Shown here: piece after piece, positions 1 through 10,525 of the stretch
How the letters are laid out: each line of letters opens with the position of its first letter
How positions within the stretch are numbered: the first letter of the stretch is position 1
Assembly (NCBI GenBank): GCA_021397835.1
Contig: JAJFZO010000882.1
Span: 868,001-932,000 of the forward strand
Length of the DNA stretch: 64,000 nucleotides
Direction: 5' to 3'
Origin: Moringa oleifera
Taxonomy: Eukaryota > Streptophyta > Magnoliopsida > Brassicales > Moringaceae
The notes under the pieces: generated by a model
What the model was told of the DNA's origin: nothing
What the model saw: the letters and a program-made list of their open reading frames with translations, nothing else
The model's database searches: none
Translations under genes and position numbers: made by a program

Positions 1-450
1 TCTCTAGTTTCTTTCTCTACAAGCTCTTTTAGCTTCTTTAGTTTTGTTTAACTTTTGCCAGAATGGTTTTGCATCCTTACTTTGGGATATAGACTTCTCT
101 AATTGTCGCACGACAGGCTTCGCGGAGCTCAAACTTTGACATACACTTGACTCTCACTTTAGTAAACTTTTGTTACCACACTCTTGAAGATTGGTTTACC
201 TCTTTCATTTTCTTCCTTTTAACTATACATTATTATATTTTCTCTGGGTGGTTTTGTTGGAGTTTGCACTGTATATACTTCTAAGAAAATATAAGTATGG
301 ATTTTCATAATAAGGAAAAAGACGGACAAATATTTGATGATTCTTGCTAACAAGAAACTTTTATTGTTAAGGTAAGCAACTGATGTTGACATTTTAAAAC
401 AATCTATACATCACCATTTTGCCATCAACAAAACTTTAAACTCTCAGTTG
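1..450. other. AT-rich sequence, no gene seen
   Basis: No conserved reading frame or splice-bounded exon was recognised on either strand. If the missing 5' exons of the PRR7-like gene lie left of the window, this stretch would be part of a very long intron; otherwise it is intergenic. Confidence 0.5.
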
Positions 451-451
451 T

Positions 452-1900
452 CATTTTTTTAAAATAAAAGACAAAGTATTTCATATTTGTATTAAATACA
501 ATTAGTACCAAGGTGGTGTCACCCATCAGCAAGTATATTAGCGAGTTAAAGGTTGACAGTTCCATAAATGTCACATATTTCATCTCATTTACAAAAAATT
601 TCAAGCCACCCAAAATTCAAAAGCTTAACCCATTTATCCTTGAACAAAGATAAATAGATCTCAGCCCCGTTGAGAGCTCTTATGTTCTTCTCTTTCATAC
701 CATCCAAAAAATAAGTAAAGAATTGCTATAGTTATTTTCTTGGTCTCCCGTCCAACTGATCTGCTAGTGGCTTAGAAACCACCCACTTTTGCTCCATAAC
801 CATTAACACACTCTCCCAAATCTATGGAGTTCAACTACACCAAATGAGAATGTGATTTATCGATTTTGCTTGCACCTCTAATAAGAAGTATTTGTTCATC
901 ATAACCTTCCTATAGGTTGTTGATAGTAAAAAGCTTACCGCATGATACTTCTTAAGCAAAAAATACCACTTCAAAATGAACTTTAACATTTCATATGTTG
1001 TTGATATTGGTTTTGTCTCCCCTTATTGTTGAAAGTCCTTTATTAATTGAAAAATTTTTAGTACTTGACTACCAAGCTCCACTAAAAAAATGTCCAAAAG
1101 CATCCTCTTCCCAATCTTGAGCAACCTTCCTAAACCCCACCTCCTAAGTCACACCATTAATTAGTATTATCACATGCTCATTATTACGAGCTAAAAAGAT
1201 ATAAGGGCAGAAAGTCTTCCTTAAGAGGTTCCTCCCGATGCCAAACATTGTGCCAAAACTTAACAAAATATCCCTACGTGCCTTAAACCTTACCCCTGAC
1301 ACAAACTCCTCCCAAACTCTCTTAATTGCTTTCCAAACATCAATTCCATAAGATTCCCTCCCACAACACAAACTCCTCCCAAACTCTCTTAATCGCTTTC
1401 CAAACATCAATTCCATAAGATTCCCTCCCACGACACAAACTCCTCCCAAACTCCTTTGATCGCTTTCCAAACACCAATTCCATATGATTCCATCCCTAGC
1501 TAGCTTCATAACTTAACCATCCTCCTCTACCCTTCACCGATCTCCTCCAAATACTACTTCTCTTCATCATGAACCTCCACAACCACTTCCTTAAAAATTC
1601 ACGTTAAAAGAGTGAAGGAACTTGATACCAAGATCTTTCTTTTCCACTAGGTGCTTAACAGTCTCCCACCTCACCAACTAAATTTAAAATCATCACCTGA
1701 ACTTCCCCATAGAATTGTTGCTGCAATTTCTCCAATCTTTTAGTTAGTTCCCATGGAAACGAAAAGAGAGACATAAGGCAAACTAGTATGCTCGAAAGGT
1801 ACTCTTCAGTAAGGTCAATCTCCCCCATTAAGAAATAAAAACTCTTCTAACCTACAAGTTTTCTTTTATATTTTTGATGACCGTGTTTCATATTGTTTTC
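452..1900 (-). mobile_element. Degenerate LINE (non-LTR retrotransposon) 3' portion
   Basis: Read on the minus strand, about 1870-1150 translates in broken frames into the C-terminal part of a plant LINE reverse transcriptase. It includes a stretch like FPWELTKRLEKLQQQF, then a tryptophan-rich block and the zinc-binding (zf-RVT-type) region with the pattern VWKAIKRVWEEF. Towards lower coordinates the 3' tail (about 640-452) resembles the tails of the other LINE copies in this window, with a CATTTACAAAA-like box and a T-run on the plus strand that corresponds to a poly(A) end. Stops and frameshifts are frequent, so it is dead. An internal 67-bp triplication is listed separately. The 5' limit is approximate. 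Confidence 0.7.
1301..1501. repeat. 67-bp tandem triplication inside the LINE relic
   Basis: Three adjacent copies start at 1301, 1368 and 1435, each opening with ACAAACTCCTCCCAAACTC and running through CTTTCCAAACA(T/C)CAATTCCATA. The period is exactly 67 bp, which is not a multiple of three, so each copy is read in a different frame across the same open stretch. The copies differ by a few substitutions only. Confidence 0.9.
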
Positions 1901-2288
1901 TCCTCGTGCTTAGCTCCCCATTCTTAATTTGACCATCAAGAGCAAATTCAATGGTAAAGATTGGACAACTTGTTTTCTTGACATTAAAGAAGTTTCTAAT
2001 AACACTCTCATGTAAGTTGAACTGTATAAGAGGTCTCAAACCAAGTGAACTTAGAGCTTGAATTTGAGTCTTTTATAAATCAATGAAGCACAAGGAAAGA
2101 AAAGAGATATTTCTTGGATGATGGAATTAAACCTACAAATTTAAGAGATGAGAATCAAGAGCACGAAATCAGGTACCTTTCTTAATAAAGATTAGTTCTT
2201 CTTTGTGATGCTTAGTAACTTCATCATTGATTTCTTAGCCGGCGACATGAAACTCTTTCCTTCTGCAATTGTGCACGTGAAACACTAA

Positions 2289-3062
2289 GACTATGTTTGG
2301 TACACAAGATAGGATTGGACCATTATGATGGGATAGAATTGGATTGGATTTGATTGGATAGGATTAAAATTGTTTTAATTTATTTTATAATATATTAATA
2401 TCAAAAAATAATATAATTTAATATTTATTGTAAGTTTAAATTATATTATAATTAATTGATCAAGAAAATTACCATTTAAATTTACTATTTATAATTTTTT
2501 AAAATTTTTATTATAATTTACTATTCTTTGACCTAAAAAGAACATGATTATAACGTAAATTTTATAAATGTCAACAATAAATATAAACTAATTACAAATA
2601 TTTAGTCAATAATGTTGATATTCTTAAAAAGTTAGATTAGTTTAAGATAATTTTTTGGTTGATCTTCTTAAAAAGTTAGATTAGTTTCAGATAATTTTTT
2701 ATTTGAAGTAGCTTGCAAATAAAATAAAAATAATACAATGTAAACTTTATTATAAGCTTGGATTGCATTATAATTAATTAAATAATTTTTTAAATTTTTA
2801 TTTATTTTTTAAAAAATATTTATATTAATTTAAAATAAATTTATTCATTTGATGATATTAAATAATCTAAACCAAACGTTAAATTGTCTCTTTACTTTAT
2901 GAGAAAATTTATCCCACCAATTCAAGGGGATAAATTTATCCCATTCTAAAAAGATGAAAGAAAGGAAGGGATAAGGTTATCCCAATCCCATCAATGCACC
3001 AAATATGAGATCGGGATAAAAATTATCCAATTTCAATCTTATCTCATGTAACAAACGTGACC
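2289..3062. mobile_element. Tourist/Harbinger-like MITE (non-autonomous TIR element)
   Basis: The left end begins GACTATGTTTGGTACACAAG and the reverse complement of the right end begins GGTCACGTTTGTTACATGAG, giving imperfect terminal inverted repeats of about 30 bp. The element is flanked on both sides by TAA (2286-2288 and 3063-3065), the three-base TWA target duplication typical of PIF/Harbinger insertions. The 774-bp interior is AT-rich, has no transposase frame and contains a short internal duplication with a 44-bp period near 2621-2700. The length is at the upper end for a Tourist MITE. Confidence 0.75.
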
Positions 3063-3065
3063 TAA

Positions 3066-4040
3066 TTAACATCATCAATTAATACGGTGAGGCAAAAAAT
3101 AAAAGATAAAAATTATTCACATTTTAGTAGGTTTGACAGGTTTGCCATCTCAAGTCTCCAACAATATCAATGACAAAGAAATTTTGTCTGACGTAAGGTT
3201 GCTGTGATTAATTTGTCCAAATGGTTGAGTCCTGGTTTTTGTTAATTTAGGTAATATGTATATTTTTGCCCACATAGCTTGCAATCGCTTGTGATTGTGT
3301 TACTTTCATGTTGATGACTATAAAATTGAGCATTATATGCAATGTAAAATGAAATTAGGGTTCAGTTGGTCTAACAAATAGAGTTTTGTCTTATGTCCTT
3401 TTGGGCTAAGGTAATTGCATTAAATCTAATCTCTTGTGTATTTGCATTTTCTTTCGTGAAGGCAAAGGCATAATGTTGATCTAATTGCAAGAATGTCTTT
3501 TTGTTACAACATAATGTATATATATGAGTTTTGCTCTTTTTTGTTCTTTTCACTTTTTTTTTTCTGGCTATTAACTCATGTTCTCTTGATGAGTTGGCCA
3601 CTTACCAACTTCCCCATGATTTGATATTAGGAAAGGGTGCCACTAGACTAAAAGGTTGATGTGCAATTGACAAAATTCCTATGGTGGAAATGATCTCTAC
3701 AACTAAATCAATTCTCATGAACTTTCATCAGTTCATGGAGGACTGATTGAATACATGCATACATGTTTCTATGCATGATCAAATGTATGCATATCTTTAA
3801 GTAGTGGTGGGTCATACATAGAAATGATTGCTCTTTTTTTTTTCCCTCATATTCTAGCAGTTAGAAAGAAATAGAATTTTGCAAAAAGCAGAATAAATAC
3901 TTGGGTAATGGGTCATCAAATACCACTAAGGCTAATGAACAATATGCTTTCAGTTGAGAGGGTGATGGCGAATGGGTTACATGGATCGATTTATTGCAAA
4001 GGCACGATAGATGTCACATTAGTGAGTGTTGGATCTGCAC
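3066..4040. other. Stretch without recognisable genes
   Basis: I see no conserved protein, RNA gene or clear repeat here. Short open frames lack family resemblance and splice context. Confidence 0.5.
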
Positions 4041-4900
4041 CAACTGAGTGTGATGGCATTTGGTAGTAACCTTACCGCCTAACCAGCCCTCCCAATACAA
4101 TAAACTAAAGAAAACCTTAAGGAAGAGTCAAAGTGGTTAATGGCAAACAAGACAAATGCCAACAAAAAGTAGATGCGCACACAACAATTGAGGAAACCCT
4201 TTCCTAATCCTTTATTGCTCTGAGAAGGGAAAGTGGATAGAAATAAAGTGGCTGCTCTGCCCAAGCATTATCACACCCAAACTCTGACAAGACTCTTCTT
4301 GTAATCCCTTATTCAAAACCCTATAAAATTGGTTTATTTATACAACTCAAGAGAGCCAACTCTAGCTAGTGTCATTTTCCTATTAGGACCCTAAGATTAA
4401 GTGGTTTAGATGAGCACCAACTCTTATTAATCTTGCTTGGACCTTTTCAGGATCACACCTTTTATAGCAGTCTTTGTTGACTTTTTCCACAATCTCTAAG
4501 GTGTCCCAAAACTTTGTTGCGAGAAAGACTCCTTGTGCAATGTTGTCACTGTTGTGATCTCAACTTGCTACTTAGTTGAGGTCTCTTTGTACGAGCTTCT
4601 TCGCTTCATGTTGGGCCTCGTTATAGCCTTGCTAACAGCCCACACGAGCTGTTCTAATTCATCCAACTTAGGCCTCACACTTAGAGCTTTGCTTACCTCA
4701 CCATGAAGTTGTGGTGTCTCTAACTTGTTTCTACCTTTACGGATCTTTTCACCAAGAGTCTAGCCTCACTCCGCAGCTTCCTAAACTCTAGACTTGAGCT
4801 TCCTACTTATGCAAAGTCAAACCCTAATGCACTGCCCACGTATCCCACAATAAACTTTCTTTTGACACCTTCAATATGTTACCTTTCGTTGTGCAACTGA
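4040..4900 (-). mobile_element. Possible LTR-type retrotransposon relic
   Basis: On the minus strand the stretch reads like a transcriptional unit end. A TATAAATA-like box lies near 4340, an AATAAA box follows near 4215, and a TTGGTGCAGATCCAACACTC stretch near 4040 weakly resembles the region after a plant LTR. No gag, protease, reverse transcriptase or integrase frame is preserved and no matching second LTR was found. A degraded solo LTR or other repeat is possible; the call is weak. Confidence 0.25.
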
Positions 4901-5174
4901 AGTCCTTCTTAGGTAAAGGACTATGCGGTTGTCCATTATTCCTCTACCAACCAACATTATAAAGCTAACTCCCTGAGCTTTATATTGGTACTAAGCACAT
5001 AACCTCTTTTCAACTCACGGCTCCCGAAATTGCACCTAAACCAACTACTAAAATGTTAAGTTACTGTTAATGTGCTACTATCCTTTTTGTGGCGCTACTA
5101 CCTTCACGCCTTACCCCAAATTCAATGCTTGTCTTCAAAACCTCACCAAACCTATCACATCGCATTGTCTACTT

Positions 5175-6072
5175 TATGGGTATGAAAAGTAATCACAATC
5201 CAATTGGATTCAATTTTGGAGTCTAACCCAATCTAAACTGATGTGATCGGTTTTTGAAATATTAAAACTAAATAGAGCTTATCAAATTAGGAGGTCCAAA
5301 CTGAACCAAATTTTTTTTGGCTCAATTTTATTCAATTTTTTTAGCAGATTTTTCTTTAAAGAAACAATAATAATACTCAATCATAAATTTTATGTGTCAA
5401 TGCATAAAAATGGAAAAAAATAAAAGAATAATATGCTATTATAAGTTTTAAATTACACAAAATTATTCGAACAAATTTTATTTTTCAAAATAAATTTGTT
5501 GATCTTAAAAAAAAATTCAAATCTAAAAAATGATCATATTAAGCATTTCAAATCTTGAAAAAATGTAGATAAATGATTTGGAATTGGAGATTTATCATGA
5601 ATAAGTTATTGTCAAGTAGAGACAATATATATGAATTCTGAAATTAAAAAAAAAAACAATATATTTTTTTACTAGTAACCTAAATGAAAATTTACTAAAG
5701 AATTAATTATTAATTAAAAACTTGTTTGAAGAGAGAGAAGAAAAATAATGAGTTAACAATCAAAAATTTTCTTAAAGAGAGAAGAAAATTTAGCTCTTGA
5801 TTGAAAGTAGAAAAATTAATAAAAAAAGTTAAAGTAGAAAGAAATTAGAAAAAATAATTTTAGGATTACTTGTGCTTAGATGTTATTAGTTAATGTTGAA
5901 AGTATTATTATTTGGTTAGCTCACAATGAAACTTAATAATTTCTCATATTTCAGGTTAAGAAAGTTTTCTACGATCAGAAGGTTAAGAAATTTTAACTCG
6001 AACAATAACAAAACTAAACTAAATCAAACTCAGAGGTTTAGCTCTTTTTAATCAATTTTTTTCTCACCCCTA
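5175..6072. mobile_element. Possible hAT-like non-autonomous element
   Basis: The left edge (TATGGGTATGAAAAGTAATC) and the reverse complement of the right edge (TAGGGGTGAGAAAAAAATTG) are similar, and the right edge has the TAGGGGTG form often seen at ends of plant hAT-type MITEs. The inside is AT-rich and non-coding. No convincing 8-bp target duplication was found at these edges, so both the call and the limits are tentative. Confidence 0.3.
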
Positions 6073-6472
6073 ATGATAGATGGTAAGTTTAGGGAGAAAT
6101 TTATAAATCTTAATAGAACAAGTAACCAAAAGTGACTTAATATAGTCAACAACATTTTTCTAAAAATTTTCTTCGTGGTATGGGCTCATGATTCATGGTT
6201 GAATATCTGCATTCATATATATGCATCTACATTACCTAAGCCATGCAAGTACATACACAGGAATGTGGCTGTGCTGTACGTGTTTTATCTCTTGTGTATG
6301 TATTGGTGAGGTATGTTTTTGTGTGTATCAAATGAAATGCAGTTTTACATGTTAGTTGATGTAACAGAGGAAACAGTTCAAAGTGGAAACCTGAGATTCC
6401 CGCTAGATAGTCTTTGTGGAGTTTTTGAACAGTCTAAGGTGATTTATGTTAACATTTTAGCATCTTTAACAG

Positions 6473-8543
6473 AGCTCACGGACAAAGAGGGCAGTTGAAG
6501 TGGACTGCCCCAAGTTGCCACCAGACCAACTAGTTGATCTGCCTGATAGCACTTGTGCTGGGGTCATTCATTCAAGGCCTGAAGCATCTGACAACAACTG
6601 GGTGCCTCTGACTGCAACAAAGGAGTACAAAGGGCAGGATGATGAACTTGGTATGCATGGATAGTTCCTAACTGGACTTCTCTGATAAATCTGATCTTTC
6701 CTACTACTCCTCTTTATAAGATCATGTTGCTTTTCAAATTTGGATAATGTTTTGATGGACAGAGTTGGAGATGGGACTCTCCAAAATTCCAAATGTTCAA
6801 CTTGAAGAGTCAAGTAAAGAGCCCGTAACTGACATAGCAGGTGGTAACAAAGACAAAGCATCTGATATGAACACTAAGAAAGATGCTGCGAAAGTGGAGA
6901 AGAGACAACTTGGACTCAACAATGAGAAGCCCAGTGGTGATACAAGCAACCAAGCTGCTGATCTAATGGGTGTCATGTCTACTGGTGCAGCTTCTCAAAC
7001 AGAAAGGATAATATTGGACATTCCAAAAGGTCTTCCCAAGGTCTCTGAAACGAAAGATAAGAACATATATGACGTTGAGGATTTACCATCTCTTGAGCTC
7101 AGTTTGAAGAGACTTGGAGATGTTGGAGATGCTAGAACTAGTAACCATGAAAGAGACATTTTGAGACATTCAAAACTCTCAGCCTTCAGAAGGTGTAAAC
7201 AAACATTGGACTCTCCTACAACTTCATGTCAGAATTGGGCTAAAGAATTTTTTTCATTTCTATGCAGGTACGATTCTGCTTCAACCAGTGATCAAGCTCC
7301 AACTGGGAATGTAGGCAGCTGTTCTCCGCCTAATAATAGCTCAGAGGTTGCAAAAACAGAATCAGTGCAGAATCTTCAATCTAACTCCAATAGTACTTTC
7401 CCTTATCAGTGTTCCCATAGCAGTAGCAACAACAATGACAGGGGGTCAACAACTAATAGTGCTTTCACCAAACCAGCAATGATCCATAACAAGCCAGCTC
7501 CTAAATCTACAGCCAAATGTCTCCATCCTGCTTCTACCTTCCAGCCAATGCAAAATGGTCATCTCTCTCCCGCTCAGTCTATAACACAAGGTAATAATGA
7601 TGCTGCAGTAGCCAAGACAATGATGTCTCAAGCTGGGGGCATGGACCACCAGATCCAATTGTCGCACCACTGTTACTACTACCACCACTACTATGTTCAT
7701 AACATGCCTCAGTACCAGCACCAGCAACTAGCCAATGGGGATGCGTCTTTAAGGAGCATGGCTGCAGAAGCACCCCACTATGGGTCTTTCAACATGTTGG
7801 CTGCACCCACCGAAGGCTATGGACAAAGTGGAAGCAGTAATGCATCAAATGCTAGAGGAAAGAACTTGGAAAGCGATGATGTGACAGGTGGGGAAGGTGA
7901 AGCTGATGGTGGAATAGGATTCAGGAGCAGTGATCTGAATCCTCTTGCAAAGAGAGAAGCTGCTTTGAATAAGTTCCGCCAGAAAAGGAAAGAAAGATGC
8001 TTTGAGAAGAAGGTAACTGGAATTGCATTTTAACATTGAGATTGATCTTTGAATTAAAAACCCATAGGACATTGCCTTTGATATTTTATAGCAATTTTTT
8101 TACACGCAATTGACATTTAATGAAAATCCGCTAAACTAGATTTGCAAATGCAAATGCAAATGCAAATGCAGAGATCTAATGATAACATACATCACCTTAG
8201 ACTGTTCAAGAAAGAAGTAACATCATATTTGGCTAACATCGTGGGAAGTGGTTTTCAGGTCCGATACCAGAGTAGAAAGAAACTGGCAGAACAGAGACCA
8301 CGTGTGCGAGGACAATTTGTGCGACGGACAGTGCAGGAAAATAGAATGAAGCCTAACCATAGTGAAACTGATCCTGCTGTGTCTGGAATTTCAAAGAAGA
8401 GGTTTGCAGCAGCTGTTTATATGGAAAGGAGTGTTCACAATTCCATGACACACAAAACATGGGCATTTAGTGATCAAGTCGTAGAACCGCTACAATCAGA
8501 GACCTTATTTAGTACGAGTGTGGACTCTATAAAAACACCCTGA
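6473..8543 (+). CDS. PRR7: PRR7-type pseudo-response regulator, C-terminal part with CCT domain (5' incomplete)
   Basis: Pseudo-response regulators of the PRR7/PRR3 group are nuclear circadian clock repressors that bind DNA through the CCT domain. Exons: 6473-6650, 6763-7192, 7268-8012, 8259-8543, together 545 residues plus stop. The first exon carries the conserved linker (TKRAVEVDCPK, then EASDNNWVPLTATKE). The third ends within the CCT domain (NPLAKREAALNKFRQKRKER) and the fourth completes it (VRYQSRKKLAEQRPRVRGQF), the usual intron position. A His/Tyr/Gln-rich low-complexity stretch precedes the CCT domain. The N-terminal pseudo-receiver domain is absent from the 6.4 kb upstream, so the gene is either truncated or continues left across a very long intron. 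About 60 residues follow the CCT domain, more than I expect for the family, so the stop is the least certain point. Confidence 0.88.
8143..8170. repeat. TGCAAA hexanucleotide microsatellite
   Basis: Almost five copies of TGCAAA lie in the intron that splits the PRR7 CCT domain, 89 bases upstream of the last exon. Confidence 0.9.
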
Positions 8544-8655
8544 ACTGAATTTATATAATTAATCTGAACAATTTGGCTGCTGCTGCTACTTCCAAATGGA
8601 AATCCCTTGGAAGAGCAGCTAGGAATGTAATAAAACTCTGAAACTCACTGCTGCC

Positions 8656-8815
8656 ATTATCCAAGACTTGCTTAAGTGACTCTTTTCTAATGGTATCATC
8701 TTCTCGGAGAGTTTTCTAAGGCTTAGCTTTTCTCTTTTGCATTATCCAAGACTTGCTTAGGTGACTGTTTTCTTACGGTTTCATCTTCTTGAGTAGTTTT
8801 AGAAGGCATATCTCT
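8656..8815. repeat. 85-bp tandem duplication
   Basis: Two adjacent copies begin at 8656 and 8741 with ATTATCCAAGACTTGCTTA and stay alignable through the TCATCTTCT block to AAGGC. They have diverged by several substitutions. The duplication lies just downstream of the PRR7-like stop and may fall in its 3' UTR. Confidence 0.85.
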
Positions 8816-9223
8816 ACCTTGCTCATACAGATTGCAGCAAGCAAGGTTTCTGTAAATGACAATTTTATGTGGAAGGAGGCACAAAAGCCCAAGATCAGAG
8901 GTAAAACTTTTCTCTAAATTTTAGATAAAGCACAATCTCATGAGTTATTTAAGTAAAAAGATGTAGAATTTGACAATTAGGATTTGGTAAGAGAAGCATT
9001 TGGTGAATAAATTTTAGTTTTAACAACAAAAAGAAAAAGCTTTATATATTCTTCCTCAGTCATCAGGATCCTGACATCAGGCTAATAATATCTATGAATA
9101 TGAATTGCAGAGGTTCCAGGCAGCTCTACCCAGCAAGGTAAAACCGCATAACAACATACCAGTAAACCATAGCACGCCATACATCATTGCCCGTATGGGT
9201 ATTCACAGAACAAAAAGCTTAAG

Positions 9224-9228
<5 letters not shown>

Positions 9229-9264
<36 letters not shown>
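9229..9264. repeat. GA dinucleotide microsatellite
   Basis: Eighteen uninterrupted GA units. Confidence 0.95.
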
Positions 9265-9266
<2 letters not shown>

Positions 9267-9614
9267 AACCTTTGTGAAGAGACTCAGGGAGTATGCTTCT
9301 AAAGCTGCTGCAAGATAAGGATGGGGATGAAGTGGATTGTGAACGGAGAAGTTTGATTCTTCAATGGAGATGGGTCTAGTTCCTTTTTTTTTTTTTTCTG
9401 TTTTTTTGGTAAAGAGAAAACATAGGGTCACAAGCATTTTTATCCAAGCCACATCGGAGATCAAACAGAACTTTCCACTTTTACAGGAAGCTTGAAGGCA
9501 AGGTAAGTTTCACGTGTTAATATCATCTGAAAGTTTCTTCCGCCATGTATATATCATATGATCAGCAAATCCGAGACATGTGCCTGCAAAATTATTTCTT
9601 TTTCTTTTTGAAAT

Positions 9615-9726
9615 TAAATGAGTAAATAATATAAATTTTGTGTCATTTACAAAAATTCTTTTTAAAAAACTAAATGAGTAAATAATATAAATTTTCTGTC
9701 ATTTACAGAAATCCAAAAGGCTGAAA
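9615..9726. repeat. 56-bp tandem duplication
   Basis: TAAATGAGTAAATAATATAA occurs at 9615 and again at 9671, each followed by ATTTT(G/C)TGTCATTTACA, giving a 56-bp period. Confidence 0.85.
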
Positions 9727-9770
9727 AAGGACAAAAAGACTGATGTGCAAAACTTTCCCGTTCCTTGACA

Positions 9771-9905
9771 ATTGGATAATAGCAATGCTTATGACCTCTG
9801 TCTCTTCTAGACTTCTCCCTCTTTTAGCTTCAAATCCACAATTGGATAATAGTAATGCTTATGACCTCTGTCTCTTCCAGACCTCTCTCTTTTAGCTTCA
9901 AATCC
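9771..9905. repeat. 70-bp tandem duplication
   Basis: ATTGGATAATAG(C/T)AATGC starts at 9771 and 9841. Both copies continue through CTTATGACCTCTGTCTCTTC to TTTTAGCTTCAAATCC with few differences. Confidence 0.9.
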
Positions 9906-10525
9906 TTCACCCCATCGTTAAATAACTTTCCTTTTTTCAATAAGAAAAAGAAAAGTCCAACTGGTTCAGAGTAGATGGGGAATACATGCAGCCACCCAAT
10001 TGGGTTTTTATATCCCCAAACTCTTTGGGTTCATTATTTTGATTTCTGTATTTTTAGTATTTATTGTCTAAATTAGTATTTGGTACTGTTAGAAGCAATA
10101 GTTTCTCAGCTTCTTGCACCAGCCCGGCAGTATTTGTATTTTACATCTGCATATAACACTCCATTTTCAGATACTGTTTGCTTCAATCGAAAATTAAGAA
10201 AGCACCCAAATCAATGAACCAGAGTGGGTAATAATGTTCCCATGACTTTTCGGCAGCACCAGGGCCTAACACATCAAAAAAAAATAGGGCCACAATTCAG
10301 CATGTTCTGCAGTATTTGTACTCTTAAGTTCTAAATTGGGAACAAAGACAATAAAGAAAATTTCTTTAAGCACCCTATTCCCATTCCAGCAAAAGCTTCT
10401 GAGCAGTAAAATACAGCCTCCATGCAGCAGTGTTTGTCAACTCTGGTATTCTGCAGACGGACTGCCCGCCCAAGCATTACAGTCTGAAGTTATACTTCCC
10501 CTAGAAATAAAATTTTTTAATGTTC

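Larger units (their letters stand above)
8544..10525. other. Convergent spacer between PRR7-like and ELP6 genes
   Basis: This holds the 3' ends of both flanking genes. No conserved coding frame was found. Three independent tandem duplications and a GA microsatellite lie here and are listed separately. A short stretch at 9111-9138 is bracketed by AG and GT and could be an untranslated exon, but nothing else supports it. Confidence 0.6.

Noticed and set aside
6313..6472. An open frame directly before the first PRR7 exon
   Set aside because: It is in a different frame from the PRR7 exon, shows no receiver similarity and is separated from the exon by an acceptor site.
7446..7773. Minus-strand open frames opposite the PRR7 exon
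   Set aside because: They are shadows of the low-complexity His/Tyr/Gln-rich coding strand.
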